Source: Granulosicoccus sp045106855
GTDB lineage: Bacteria > Pseudomonadota > Gammaproteobacteria > Granulosicoccales > Granulosicoccaceae
DNA: 64,000 bases
NCBI GenBank assembly: GCA_045106855.1
Contig: JBGCFI010000009.1
Location: 1 to 64,000 of the forward strand
Direction: 5' to 3'
Shown here: positions 52,435 to 61,889 of the stretch, piece by piece
How positions within the stretch are numbered: position 1 is the stretch's first letter
Layout: each line of letters begins with the position of its first letter
Notes under the pieces: model-generated
What the model saw: the letters and a program-made list of their open reading frames with translations, nothing else
What the model was told of the DNA's origin: nothing
The model's database searches: none
Position numbers and translations under genes: made by a program

Positions 52435-53258
52435 GCTCGCCTGTGTCCGCTTCCGACCACCGCATGGATAAATCGGCTGTGCGAGTCAGGGTTACCGAGC
52501 TTGTGGTTCGACGACGGCGTAAAACGATCATTGATAATTTGTCGTTCGACGTGAAAGCGGGTGAAGTTCTTGGGCTTATCGGTCCCAACGGAGCAGGAAA
52601 ATCTACCGTCCTTGCAACAATGGCAGGTATCGATACACCTGATGCCGGCACAATCCATATTGATAATCGGGATATTACTTCGCTATCTGCCAGCGATCGC
52701 GCCCAGAGTATTGGCTGGGTAGAACAGCTGGGTACCGTTCACTGGCCATTAAGCGTAGAACGATTGATCATGCTTGGCAGAATTCCGCATCTGCCGCCCT
52801 GGGGAAAAGCCACTACCGCTGACCATGAGGCCGTTGAGGACGCCATTGCCAAAGCAGATTGCACCAGCATTCGACAACGCCAGGTGCCCACACTTTCCGG
52901 AGGGGAACGCGCCAGAGTTTTGCTGGCACGAGCTCTGGCTGCAGAACCCACGCTATTGTTTGCAGACGAACCAGTATCGTCTCTGGATCTGAGCCACCAG
53001 CTTCAGACCATGCAATTACTCTGTGACTATGCAGGGGAACAGCGGGCTGTTGTTGTCGTCATGCATGATTTGTCGCTGGCAGTACGCTACTGCCATCGGC
53101 TGGTTCTAATGCATAAAGGCGAAATAGTCGCTGTGGGTGAGCCTGCAGCGGTATTAAGCAATCAGAATATCGCAGATGTTTACGGCGTCAGTGTGGTAAC
53201 CGGTTGCCAGTCAGTACCATGGGTAGTTCCCGAACATATTCTGCCTAAAACGGACTGA
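52431..53258 (+). CDS. btuD: ABC transporter ATP-binding protein, probable BtuD
   Basis: A 275-residue ATPase. Walker A GPNGAGKST, signature LSGGERARVLLARALAAEP, Walker B TLLFADEPVSSLDLS and the His loop VMHDLSLAVRYC. The true ATG at 52431 overlaps the permease stop (ATGA); a 102-codon frame upstream is the wrong reading frame of btuC. The C-terminal VYGVSVVTGCQSVPWVVPEHI is of the FepC/BtuD type. It ends the operon. No BtuF or cobalamin-processing gene follows. Confidence 0.88.
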   Translation: MSSPVSASDHRMDKSAVRVRVTELVVRRRRKTIIDNLSFDVKAGEVLGLIGPNGAGKSTVLATMAGIDTPDAGTIHIDNRDITSLSASDRAQSIGWVEQLGTVHWPLSVERLIMLGRIPHLPPWGKATTADHEAVEDAIAKADCTSIRQRQVPTLSGGERARVLLARALAAEPTLLFADEPVSSLDLSHQLQTMQLLCDYAGEQRAVVVVMHDLSLAVRYCHRLVLMHKGEIVAVGEPAAVLSNQNIADVYGVSVVTGCQSVPWVVPEHILPKTD

Positions 53259-53385
53259 ACAAACAGGATGCCAAAAAAAAGGGTCTGGGCATTTCGAAAG
53301 AAGTTTCCAATTAGTGAACAGGCGGTTTAATTTCCGGGAACCTGCCGGAACATAGTTAAAACGAATTCAGTACAACGTACCGCAA

Positions 53386-53808
53386 TCAGTCTACTTCGGC
53401 CACTTCAGAGGCCCATCCTGCAAATACTCGTTGTGAATAGCAGGTTAACTCATTCATGGAATCCACAACAGCCTGTTCTGATAATGCCTTTGCCTGAATT
53501 TCAAGCTCGCCAGCAATCACAGTAAATCCGTCAAACCCTACGCTGCCGCCTGCACCTTTCAAATTGTGAGCAATATTGGCAATAGCTTCATAGTCATGAG
53601 TATATATAGCGACGTTTAATGCGTCTAACTGCCCTTTCAGTCGCCTGACAAATCCTCCCACTATTCTGACAAACTGTGGATTCTCAATGAGCATATGACT
53701 GACTACCGGCGTGACGATTCGAATGTTATTTCTTTCACGCGCAATGCTACGTTTTTCACGCATCCAGCTACGATTTTCAACGCTCGGCAATGTCACAACG
53801 TCATTCAC
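53386..53808 (-). CDS. Hpt-domain phosphotransfer protein
   Basis: A 140-residue protein. The histidine phosphotransfer motif reads AHNLKGAGGSVGFDGFTVIAGELE, with the phosphorylatable His and the SVG turn. A helix-rich segment precedes it (FVRRLKGQLDALNVAIYTHDYEAIANI). It would relay phosphate between a hybrid kinase and a response regulator; the REC-GGDEF protein divergently upstream is a natural candidate partner, though this is inference. No signal or membrane segment. Confidence 0.82.
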   Translation of the reverse strand: MNDVVTLPSVENRSWMREKRSIARERNNIRIVTPVVSHMLIENPQFVRIVGGFVRRLKGQLDALNVAIYTHDYEAIANIAHNLKGAGGSVGFDGFTVIAGELEIQAKALSEQAVVDSMNELTCYSQRVFAGWASEVAEVD

Positions 53809-54280
53809 GCATATCTCTCCGATCGGGTATGCAGATACAAAAGTCAGGCAACGAAAATTAACGGCCTTGATTGCCGATGCAAGCTGCCAGTCTCTAATAC
53901 CCTGAGTTTTTCGTTACATCTGCCAATAGCGGTAACCGTTACATCCGGCTAAATGACATGTTCAAAGCACTTTGGTAAAAATGGTTTCAGATCAACATCC
54001 AAACTCTATTGATGTTGACACGATCACAACAATACACCCTACCTGGCCTTCACAGAACAGCCGGCCTGCTGCTGTCTACCATCCTTCATCCACTGCCCAC
54101 GAGAATCGGTACTAGCTCACACTTTCTTGATTAAGCGTGACCAAATACCGTAAAAATAGACGACTACAGCGCATCACGGGAAGTTGCCTCGTTTCCCTGT
54201 TCGAGACTTCTGCAAATACGCCGTTAAGTTCACACAATGACGTAACACGCTAACCTGAAGAAGAATACCACTCACATATC
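53809..54280. other. Intergenic region between Hpt and diguanylate cyclase genes
   Basis: About 470 bases of non-coding DNA between divergent genes. An odd-centred inverted repeat GTAAC-C-GTTAC sits near 53932. Promoters of both genes should lie here. No gene or clear terminator. Confidence 0.4.
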
Positions 54281-55342
54281 ATGGCACACGAACTCCAATT
54301 CACAGCGTTGGTGGTGGATGACGAGCCAGCGATCACTGAATTGCTGACTTGCATACTGCAAAGTGTCGATATGAATGTCATCGTCGCACATGACGGTTAT
54401 GCTGCAGTGGAGTTATTAGCTGGGAATAGCGTTGATGTTGTTGTTACAGACATTCGTATGAACGGGATGTCAGGCTTTGATCTGATAGAACATACGAACA
54501 GAATTGACAGCACGATAAAAGTCATCATGATGACAGGCTATGACAGCTATGACATGGTGAAAAAAGCGCTACGGGCTAACGCCTACGATTATCTCAACAA
54601 ACCATTGACCGATCATGATGAAATCATCAGCACGGTATTGCGAGCCTGCGACAGTGCACGACTTACCCGCGAAAATCGCGACCTGATTGATCGCTTACAA
54701 GCTAGTAATTCAATGGTAAATGCCGCAAATAAACGGCTGCTGCAACTTAACAAACAACTAAGAACACTGGCAATTACGGATAGCCTGACGTTACTTTACA
54801 ATCGCCGATATATCGATGAATGGATTCAGAGCTACGCATTTTCAAATTCAAATCTGGGTGATAGTTACTCAATACTTTTACTGGATGTTGATTACTTCAA
54901 ATCCGTGAATGACAACCTTGGTCACGACGGTGGCGATAAAGTACTCAAGCATCTGGCAACGGTACTCAGAAGCGGTAGCCGCCACACTGACGTGGTCGGT
55001 CGCTATGGCGGCGAAGAGTTCATCATTGTCATGCCGGACACAGGCGAGGATGAAGCCACAGAAGCTGCAGAAAAAATCCGCTCAATGATTGAAGATACCA
55101 ATATCAATGTCAGTTCCGGCACAGTGAAAATAACCGTTAGCATCGGTATTTCAACTGACCTTACTGCGGTAACATCTACCAGCAATATTAAATGGACTCC
55201 CACCGAAGCATTCTTCTCGGGCCGAGCGCTTATAGCGCAAGCTGACAAAGCACTGTATCGAGCGAAGGATCTCGGGCGTAACCGTTGTGTACATCACAGT
55301 CAGATGCTGGATGATACGGATACGAAAAGGCAGACTGGGTAA
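54281..55342 (+). CDS. Response regulator with GGDEF output (diguanylate cyclase)
   Basis: A 353-residue protein. The REC domain has D13/D14, the phosphoacceptor D57 in VVTDIRMNG and K107 in LNKPL. A helical linker leads to the GGDEF domain, whose active-site motif GGEEF is residues 243-247. An RHTD I-site lies exactly five residues before it, so product inhibition by c-di-GMP is likely. It should make c-di-GMP in a phosphorylation-controlled way. The divergent Hpt gene may feed it. ATG 54281; no strong ribosome-binding site. Confidence 0.92.
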   Translation: MAHELQFTALVVDDEPAITELLTCILQSVDMNVIVAHDGYAAVELLAGNSVDVVVTDIRMNGMSGFDLIEHTNRIDSTIKVIMMTGYDSYDMVKKALRANAYDYLNKPLTDHDEIISTVLRACDSARLTRENRDLIDRLQASNSMVNAANKRLLQLNKQLRTLAITDSLTLLYNRRYIDEWIQSYAFSNSNLGDSYSILLLDVDYFKSVNDNLGHDGGDKVLKHLATVLRSGSRHTDVVGRYGGEEFIIVMPDTGEDEATEAAEKIRSMIEDTNINVSSGTVKITVSIGISTDLTAVTSTSNIKWTPTEAFFSGRALIAQADKALYRAKDLGRNRCVHHSQMLDDTDTKRQTG

Positions 55343-55407
55343 AGAGGGCTGCTGTTTAGCCGCTCCTTATGCCGGGAACGTGGGTAGCTTGCTAACCCGG
55401 ACGAGCG

Positions 55408-56313
55408 TCAGGAGGCGAAGAAATCGACCCGACATCGAATTCCACTTGGAATGGAAAAGTCCGGATTATCCATCACCAGCCGGACGCCGAAGGTTGCGCT
55501 AGCCGCATCAGCCACTGAGTCAATTCGACGTACCACCGCCTGCAGAATCCGATCATGGAATCCGGGAACATCCAGACTGACAGACGCTGTGGTGCCGGTT
55601 TGCAAACTTCCTAAATACTCGACTGGCACAATCACCTCGACATGCAGGGGGTCAAGCTGCGCGATCTGATATACGGGTTCACTGTCAACATATTCACCTG
55701 ACGACTTGTATCGCTGAGTCACAGAGCCGCTGACCGGCGTTCGGATTTCACGGCGCTCCAATAAAGCTTTGGCTCGTTCAACTTCCAGCAGAGCCAGGCG
55801 GTGTGCTTCCTGCTCCTGCTCGACTTGTAAACTTGCTATGGCGGACTCGGTACTGACCTGATCCATAACCTGTCTGGATATACTTGAGCTTTTGAGCAAT
55901 TTTGCGTTTCGAATACGAGTCCTGTCACCGAACTCTGCCGTTATCTTTCGAAGCGAAACGGCCGTCGAACTAGCGGCTGCCTCTTCAGCAATCTTCAGCG
56001 ATACGCGCTCAACATCACTTTCAAGACGAGCCATGAGTGTTCCGGCGCTAACGAAATCACTTCGATCATAGAAGCTGTGTGCCAGAAGCCCCGGAACGGC
56101 CGATCCCAGCTCAACAGTTTGACTTGGTTCGACGACGCAGTCCATATCTGATAACACCTCTTCAGAGGTATTTCCGGCCCAGGCAAACCCAATGGCAAGC
56201 GCGCTGATGCAAGTGACCATCACAGAACGTAGCAAGCGATAGGTGCGAATACCTTCGGAGCGCGAAGGCTCGGAAAATTCCGTCGTCAGAGTACGTTCAG
56301 ACACTCTATTCAT
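55408..56313 (-). CDS. RND/MFP-type periplasmic adaptor protein (HlyD family)
   Basis: A 301-residue adaptor. An N-terminal membrane segment (LLRSVMVTCISALAIGFAWA) is followed by the biotinyl-lipoyl-like strand VEPSQTVELGSAVPG and by a coiled-coil hairpin with SLRKITAEFGDRTRIRNAKLL and ASLQVEQEQEAHRLALLEVER. After that, REIRTPVSGSVTQRYKSSGEYVDSEPVYQI is the lipoyl return strand. It would join an inner-membrane pump to an outer-membrane channel, but no RND pump or TolC-like gene is adjacent. ATG 56313 has GAGG too close, so the start is not firm. Confidence 0.8.
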   Translation of the reverse strand: MNRVSERTLTTEFSEPSRSEGIRTYRLLRSVMVTCISALAIGFAWAGNTSEEVLSDMDCVVEPSQTVELGSAVPGLLAHSFYDRSDFVSAGTLMARLESDVERVSLKIAEEAAASSTAVSLRKITAEFGDRTRIRNAKLLKSSSISRQVMDQVSTESAIASLQVEQEQEAHRLALLEVERAKALLERREIRTPVSGSVTQRYKSSGEYVDSEPVYQIAQLDPLHVEVIVPVEYLGSLQTGTTASVSLDVPGFHDRILQAVVRRIDSVADAASATFGVRLVMDNPDFSIPSGIRCRVDFFAS

Positions 56314-56621
56314 CCTCAAAATGTTCCGCTGTTTTTTATGACAAATGACCTGTGCAATGCTTCCTTTCTCCCGCCTGCCGCGACAGCACAGGACCTCACT
56401 ACGATCAGCGGCGGTTCGAAAAAACCCGCCCCCGCACAGACCAGAATTGCAACATGTGGGCCAGCGCTGAGCCATAAAGCCCCTATAATCGGAGACACAG
56501 GTAGTGGCAACGGCAACATGCCGATTTTTTCGCTCACCCTATCGATCGCTGAACGCTTATCACTAACATGACGCAGCTCTATCAGGCGCAAAACAATAAT
56601 TTCACAGTGTGACGCTCAACT
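56314..56621. other. Intergenic region between divergent adaptor and FAD oxidase
   Basis: About 308 bases without a supported gene. A minus-strand frame of 91 codons (56316-56591) ends two bases before the adaptor start but has only a TTG start and no family; I do not call it. Confidence 0.35.
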
Positions 56622-58070
56622 ATGGCAACTGAACTATTGGACACCTTGCGAAAAATCGTCGGCGAGGAGCACGTGCTTGACTGCGAGAGAGTCCAGGAAC
56701 GAGCCACCCATTTCTGGGATTCCAGACCGCTTGTCGCCAAAGCACTGGTTCGCCCTGCAAACACAAAAGAAACCTCGGAAGTTCTTAGTGCCTGTCATGC
56801 TGCCGGACAGGTGGTCGTCACCCACGGGGGGGTTACCGGCCTGGTAGATGGCAACCACAGTACCGCAAAAGACGTCATAGTCAGTCTCGAACGGCAACAG
56901 AAAATTGAGAACATTGACGCTGTCGGACGCACCATAAGCGTCCAGGCAGGCGCTGTATTACAAACCATACGGCAGGCTGCAGATGACATTGGCCTGCAAC
57001 TCGGGCTGGATCTGGGTGCACGTGGATCTTGCACAATAGGCGGTAATGTCGCGACTAACGCGGGCGGCTTATCCGTGCTGCGCTACGGTATGGCCAGGGA
57101 ACAGGTTCTTGGTGTTGAGGTAGTGCTGGCTGACGGGACGATCGTGTCTTCCATGAACCACATGATGAAAAACAACGCAGGCTATGATTTAAAGCACTTG
57201 TTTATTGGAAGTGAAGGCACTCTGGGCATTATCACCCGGGTAGTATTGCGCCTGCGTGCAGCAACTCCGTACGTAAAAACAGCCCTACTGGCATTTGATG
57301 GTTTTGACGCCGTCGCAGATACTCTGCGTAAACTCGATACGGCTCTTGACGGCACGCTGGATTCTTTCGAGGTTATCTGGCAACCCTTTTACCACCTCAA
57401 TACCAATCCCGACAGAGAGGATACAGCCCGCCCACCGTTATCACGTGACTACCCACTGTACGCTATTGTCGAATCCCGGAGTGCTAGAACACTGGATTGC
57501 GAGGACGTGTTTGAAAACTCACTCGCGCAACTCATGGACGAGGCGCGGGTCGTCGACGCTGTTGTTGCAAAATCCGAGAAGGAAGCCGCCAACATCTGGT
57601 ACATCCGCGAGCATATCGATATCGCTCTCGAACACGACCCTGTTTTTGTCTACGACATCAGTCTGCCGATCGCCGACATGCAAGCATACGTTGATCGACT
57701 AAACGAGGAGGTTAAACGCCACTGGCCTGAGGCCTTGATCTATGTGTACGGCCACCTCGCTGATGGCAATCTGCATATTCTGATCGCCCCACCAATTGAC
57801 GAAGCTATCCTGAATACACAGTCAAAGCCCGCAGGTCACTGCAATGAAGAGACACTCAAAAAACAGTGGCATGAACGCAGCAATCAGATTGTCTACGAAC
57901 CGTTGCAAGCTCTCGGAGGTTCCATATCGGCAGAACATGGTATTGGACTGTTCAAGAAATCATACTTGCCCATGTCAAGAAGCCCGGCCGAAATAGAGTT
58001 GATGCGATCACTGAAACGATCGCTGGATCCTGAAAATATTCTGAATCGCGGAAAAATAATTGATATATGA
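56622..58070 (+). CDS. FAD-linked oxidase of the GlcD/DLD2 type
   Basis: A 482-residue flavoenzyme. The FAD_binding_4 domain shows QVVVTHGGVTGLVDGN, LDLGARGSCTIGGNVATNAGG, and NNAGYDLKHLFIGSEGTLGIITR. The C-terminal domain has VYGHLADGNLHILI with the metal-binding His residues and ISAEHGIGLFKKSYL. Relatives oxidise glycolate, D-lactate or D-2-hydroxyglutarate and pass electrons to the respiratory chain. The substrate is not determined here. An AEC carrier gene follows 85 bases later on the same strand and could import the substrate. Confidence 0.9.
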   Translation: MATELLDTLRKIVGEEHVLDCERVQERATHFWDSRPLVAKALVRPANTKETSEVLSACHAAGQVVVTHGGVTGLVDGNHSTAKDVIVSLERQQKIENIDAVGRTISVQAGAVLQTIRQAADDIGLQLGLDLGARGSCTIGGNVATNAGGLSVLRYGMAREQVLGVEVVLADGTIVSSMNHMMKNNAGYDLKHLFIGSEGTLGIITRVVLRLRAATPYVKTALLAFDGFDAVADTLRKLDTALDGTLDSFEVIWQPFYHLNTNPDREDTARPPLSRDYPLYAIVESRSARTLDCEDVFENSLAQLMDEARVVDAVVAKSEKEAANIWYIREHIDIALEHDPVFVYDISLPIADMQAYVDRLNEEVKRHWPEALIYVYGHLADGNLHILIAPPIDEAILNTQSKPAGHCNEETLKKQWHERSNQIVYEPLQALGGSISAEHGIGLFKKSYLPMSRSPAEIELMRSLKRSLDPENILNRGKIIDI

Positions 58071-58155
58071 AGCGTTTGCCAGTCAGGGCCGTTGTCCGGC
58101 TGTTATTGAATCTTCCAAGTCCCCCATTTATCCAGCTTAGAGAAATCCGACACCC

Positions 58156-59100
58156 ATGTTTCAGGTTGCAGAGCTGGTCACACCCTTATTCGGCCTAATC
58201 CTCCTGGGTTATGTTGCCGGTCGGTTAACTAGAATCCCTATGGTGGGGCTCACATGGATGAATTTTTTCATCGTCAATATTGCATTGCCCGCCTTGTTCT
58301 TTAATCTGCTGGCAAAAACGCCCATCAGCGAATTTGCCAATGGCCGGTTTCTGCTTAGCACCACCTTAGGGACGTTTCTAGTATTCGCGTTTTGCTTTGT
58401 CATCGCTCGTGTGTTTCGAAACGCGAACACCCGAATAGCCACCATTCAGGGATTTACCGGTGCCTATGGCAATATCGGTTATATGGGCCCACCCTTGGCA
58501 ATAGCGGCCTTCGGTCCACAAGCCGGTGTGCCTGTCGCTCTGGTTTTCTGCCTTGACAATGCCATGCATTTTACCCTTGCGCCTACTCTAATGGCGATAG
58601 GAGATAAACGTCGCGGAAGCAACATAAGACTGCTGGGTGGCATCGTCTATAAAATTTTCTCGCACCCTTTTATATTGGCAACCCTTGCTGGCATCTTAGC
58701 TGCGTTTTTTGAATTAATACCACCAGCACCCATCAATCAATTGTTAAACAGCCTGTCAAACGCAGCTGCACCTTGTGCCCTGTTTGTTATGGGTGTGACG
58801 GCCGCACTTAGACCACTCACCCGAGTCCCTATTGAGCTTGGCTATCTGGTACCGATCAAGTTACTGGTTCATCCAGCACTTATGTATCTACTGTTAAAGC
58901 AGATGACCGATCTTGATCCGGTGTGGCTTCATTCCGCCGTTTTGCTTGCAGCACTGCCCAGTGCTACCAATGTATTCGTTCTTGCTCAACACTATGGTAT
59001 CTGGGAAGAGCGTGCATCCAGCGCCGTTGTCATTTCCACGGGATTGTCCATTTTCACGGTAACTACGTACTTATACTTATATTCCTCTGGTTATCTATAG
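58156..59100 (+). CDS. AEC-family transporter (auxin efflux carrier type)
   Basis: A 314-residue protein with about ten hydrophobic helices. It opens FGLILLGYVAGRLTRIPMVGLTWMNFFIVNIALPALFFNLLAKTP and has the family mid-segment GYMGPPLAIAAFGPQAGVPVALVFCLDNAMHF. AEC proteins move small organic acids; malonate, malate and lactate are known examples in relatives. It lies between a GlcD-type oxidase and an ADP-ribosylglycohydrolase-like gene on the same strand, with 9-18-base spacing to the latter. Confidence 0.9.
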   Translation: MFQVAELVTPLFGLILLGYVAGRLTRIPMVGLTWMNFFIVNIALPALFFNLLAKTPISEFANGRFLLSTTLGTFLVFAFCFVIARVFRNANTRIATIQGFTGAYGNIGYMGPPLAIAAFGPQAGVPVALVFCLDNAMHFTLAPTLMAIGDKRRGSNIRLLGGIVYKIFSHPFILATLAGILAAFFELIPPAPINQLLNSLSNAAAPCALFVMGVTAALRPLTRVPIELGYLVPIKLLVHPALMYLLLKQMTDLDPVWLHSAVLLAALPSATNVFVLAQHYGIWEERASSAVVISTGLSIFTVTTYLYLYSSGYL

Positions 59101-59118
59101 AAACAGCACTTGGGCACT

Positions 59119-60279
59119 ATGACAAACGGCCAAAACACCTCGGAGTCCGAGTCCGGGATCCAATACTTGAAGCGTGCTCGTGTAAAAGCGGCTCTGGCGA
59201 ATCTGTTTATCGGCGATTCTCTGTCAATGCCGGTGCACTGGTTCTATAACCCCGGGGATATTCTCCGAGTGTATGGCAAGTACGGCATTACCGGACTCCA
59301 GGCAGCACCAGAGACTCATCCAAGTTCTATCATGTCTTTGCATTCGACGACCAGTGGCGGACGCTCAACACGACAGGCTGATCGAGACAGGCAAATTATC
59401 GGTGATGTGATTCTCAAAGGTCGCAGACATCTATGGGGCCGGCCTAACGGCCATTATCATCATGGCATGCAAGCTGGCGAAAACACTCTGAATGCCTGGT
59501 GCGCGCAGCTGCTTATCAAACATCTGCTGAAAGAAAAAACCTATCAATCAGATCAATGGATAGCCGCCTACATAGACTTCATGACGGCCGACCCACCAGA
59601 CTACCCCGATACTTATGCGGAAAGCTACCATCGTGGCTTCTTTGCTAACCTGATTTCAGGTAAAGCTCCCACCGACTGTGGCGCTGTTACACATGACACA
59701 CCGTCTATGGGAGCTCTGGTTACTGTTGCTCCCCTTGCGCTTGCATTACTTGGTAAGGGTACATCGCTTAAAGAGACCTGCGAAACCTGTCGCGAACATG
59801 TCTGGCTCACTCACCCGGACAAGACTCTGCTGGACGTTGTTGATGCGTACATCACCCTCATGGATACTCTGCTATGCAGCGAAGCAGGCACGGCAGATAC
59901 AAGCCCTTTTATCAAAGCAGCGGCCGTTATTAATGGTACTGATCTCAAGGGTTTGCTATCAGCGAAAAAGGGCGACGCGCATGTTGTCGGCAGAACGTAT
60001 TCCCTGGCCTGTTACATCACCGACTCATGGCCAAGCGTGTGTTATCTGGCAGCCAGATACCATGAAGACGTGGAAAAAGCGTTGCTGATCAATACCAACC
60101 TTGGTGGAGAAAACGCACACCGTGGGTCTGTGCTGGGCACACTTGTCGGATTAGCAAATGCCCAATACCCTGAGAAGTGGTATTCCTCACTGAGCCTGCA
60201 CTCACGGTTGGACGCGGAACTGAATGATTACCTAAACACGTTTTATCCCGCAGAGTTAAGCTCTGTAAGCATGGATTGA
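59119..60279 (+). CDS. ADP-ribosylglycohydrolase-family protein with altered metal motifs
   Basis: A 386-residue protein of the ADP-ribosyl-GH (crystallin J1-like) family. It has AALANLFIGDSLSMPVHWFYNP at the N-terminus and a C-terminal NTNLGGENAHRGSVLGTLVGLANA. Where active enzymes have acidic DDT and GGDxDT clusters for two metals, this one has GENT and GGENAH, so metal binding is doubtful or different. The substrate may be other than ADP-ribose. ATG 59119 is preferred to a TTG three codons upstream. Its 3' end overlaps the convergent MFS gene by 37 bases. Confidence 0.75.
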   Translation: MTNGQNTSESESGIQYLKRARVKAALANLFIGDSLSMPVHWFYNPGDILRVYGKYGITGLQAAPETHPSSIMSLHSTTSGGRSTRQADRDRQIIGDVILKGRRHLWGRPNGHYHHGMQAGENTLNAWCAQLLIKHLLKEKTYQSDQWIAAYIDFMTADPPDYPDTYAESYHRGFFANLISGKAPTDCGAVTHDTPSMGALVTVAPLALALLGKGTSLKETCETCREHVWLTHPDKTLLDVVDAYITLMDTLLCSEAGTADTSPFIKAAAVINGTDLKGLLSAKKGDAHVVGRTYSLACYITDSWPSVCYLAARYHEDVEKALLINTNLGGENAHRGSVLGTLVGLANAQYPEKWYSSLSLHSRLDAELNDYLNTFYPAELSSVSMD

Positions 60280-61496
60280 TTACGCCGGATAAGGGCACGC
60301 GATACCGGAAACAACACCAGTATCATTGCCATGCAATACACACTCATGGCGTACAACTGCGACTCAAAGCCCACGCCCAGATCAATCAACCATCCTGTCA
60401 AGCCCGGCCCCAGTGCAGATGCGAATACCATCGCCGCTGATACAACCGCCCTTACCGAGCCCAGATGACGTGTACCGTAAGTCTCAGGCCAGATTGCACC
60501 AAACACGGCGCTGGAGATTCCATAAGAGGTACCTAGCAGGACCATGAACAGATACATCACCAGCGCTGAATCAAAAATTGCCAACACAAAACAACCCAGG
60601 CTAAGCGGAAAAAGGAAAAAAGGCAGCATTGCCCGAGCACTGAAACGATCAACCAGTTGGCCTGTCAGCAATCCTACCGAGACCGAAGTTACCGATAACA
60701 CGCCGAAGGAACTTGCAATCACAGTCAACGTCCAGTCTTTGAGTTCGGCCAGATGAACCTGGTGAAAGAAAACCGAAGTCCCAATGAAAGCAGGTGCCAG
60801 CACGCCGGTACAGACAGCCCAGAAAGGCAGGTCTCGCAACACCTCGGCACGGGTCCACTGATAACCTCTTTCGAAATTGTCACGATCCCTGCTCGAGGGT
60901 GTGCGAGGGCTGGATAGGGAAACGTGACTTAACGGGAGGGCAATGACCAGAAGAGCAGCAACTGCAACTAACCAGACAGATCGCCAATCCATAATCACCA
61001 GCAATCCAACGACAATCAGGGGCAGCAATCCCTCACCAAGCTGATGCCCGGTAGTGGCGACTGATACCGCCCTGCCTCGCTCGGCATGAAACCAGCGCCC
61101 CATAGCGACCAGTGCCGTGTGGCTTAGCATCCCTTGTCCAAACAAACGCAGAAAATACAATGACATGAGAAGACCGGGGACGGAATCTGCAAACGCCATA
61201 AAGCTGGCTGCCAACGCCAGCGCAATGATCCAGAACTTGGCGATCCGGGCGATGGGCACGCTGTCCACCCATTTTCCCAGCCAGACCAGGGTACCGGCGC
61301 TAAGCAGCGTGGCCAGCATGTAGTAGAACCCGAAGTCACCGTGGCTGAGCGCAAAATCAGAGCGAATCTGCCCTGCGAACAGGGAAATGAAGAATGTCTG
61401 ACCAACGCTGGAGAAGAATGTCAGGAGGACACCCCCCATCAACCAGCGGATGTTTTGCCGCAGAAATGCCAAAAATGACAGAGATAAGTCACGCAT
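60243..61496 (-). CDS. MFS transporter
   Basis: A 417-residue carrier with twelve hydrophobic segments. The N-terminal half shows FFISLFAGQIRSDFALSHGDFGFYYMLATLLSAGTLVWLGKWVDS with an MFS-type loop, and MGRWFHAERGRAVSVATTGHQLGEG; the second half has LLTGQLVDRFSARAMLPFFLFPLSLG. It resembles oxalate/formate- or sugar-type MFS carriers but cannot be placed more precisely. ATG 61496 is used; a TTG at 61517 extends it. Its end overlaps the ADP-ribosylglycohydrolase-like gene by 37 bases, convergent. Confidence 0.85.
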   Translation of the reverse strand: MRDLSLSFLAFLRQNIRWLMGGVLLTFFSSVGQTFFISLFAGQIRSDFALSHGDFGFYYMLATLLSAGTLVWLGKWVDSVPIARIAKFWIIALALAASFMAFADSVPGLLMSLYFLRLFGQGMLSHTALVAMGRWFHAERGRAVSVATTGHQLGEGLLPLIVVGLLVIMDWRSVWLVAVAALLVIALPLSHVSLSSPRTPSSRDRDNFERGYQWTRAEVLRDLPFWAVCTGVLAPAFIGTSVFFHQVHLAELKDWTLTVIASSFGVLSVTSVSVGLLTGQLVDRFSARAMLPFFLFPLSLGCFVLAIFDSALVMYLFMVLLGTSYGISSAVFGAIWPETYGTRHLGSVRAVVSAAMVFASALGPGLTGWLIDLGVGFESQLYAMSVYCMAMILVLFPVSRALIRRNQSMLTELNSAG

Positions 61497-61889
61497 TGTT
61501 ACACGATTGGCATTCAAGCCTGAAAGATGCAGTCAAACACGGTATAATAACTCGTAAAGCGAGGCAGAAAAATCCTCTCTTTTCTTGTTGATGCGCCGAT
61601 AACGTGGTGATTTTTACAACATTAGCGGTCAGAGCTTACATATGCTATCCACCAGTGACCAGTAAATCGCATAGGCGATGGATGTAACCCGGCGCTGCAA
61701 ATTAAGCAAATCTACACTGCCAAGGCAATCAACAACAAACATCTGGCACCCTACAATGCCGGTATGTTCTTCTTATCCGCAAGTAGCAAATATACGTAAC
61801 CTGCAATTCATAACCAGTAGATCACCATAAAAAACGAGTTCCCCAAATAATTTGGTGACTGCTATTTCATTCGTTCAAGAGATTATTAC
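61497..61889. other. Intergenic region before the coiled-coil gene
   Basis: About 390 bases between divergent genes. A perfect TATAAT is at 61543-61548 on the plus strand but lacks a good -35. No gene, RNA or repeat is recognised. Confidence 0.4.

Noticed and set aside
56316..56591. A 91-codon minus-strand frame ending two bases before the adaptor start
   Set aside because: Only a TTG start, no ribosome-binding site, no family; position suggests coupling but evidence is too thin.
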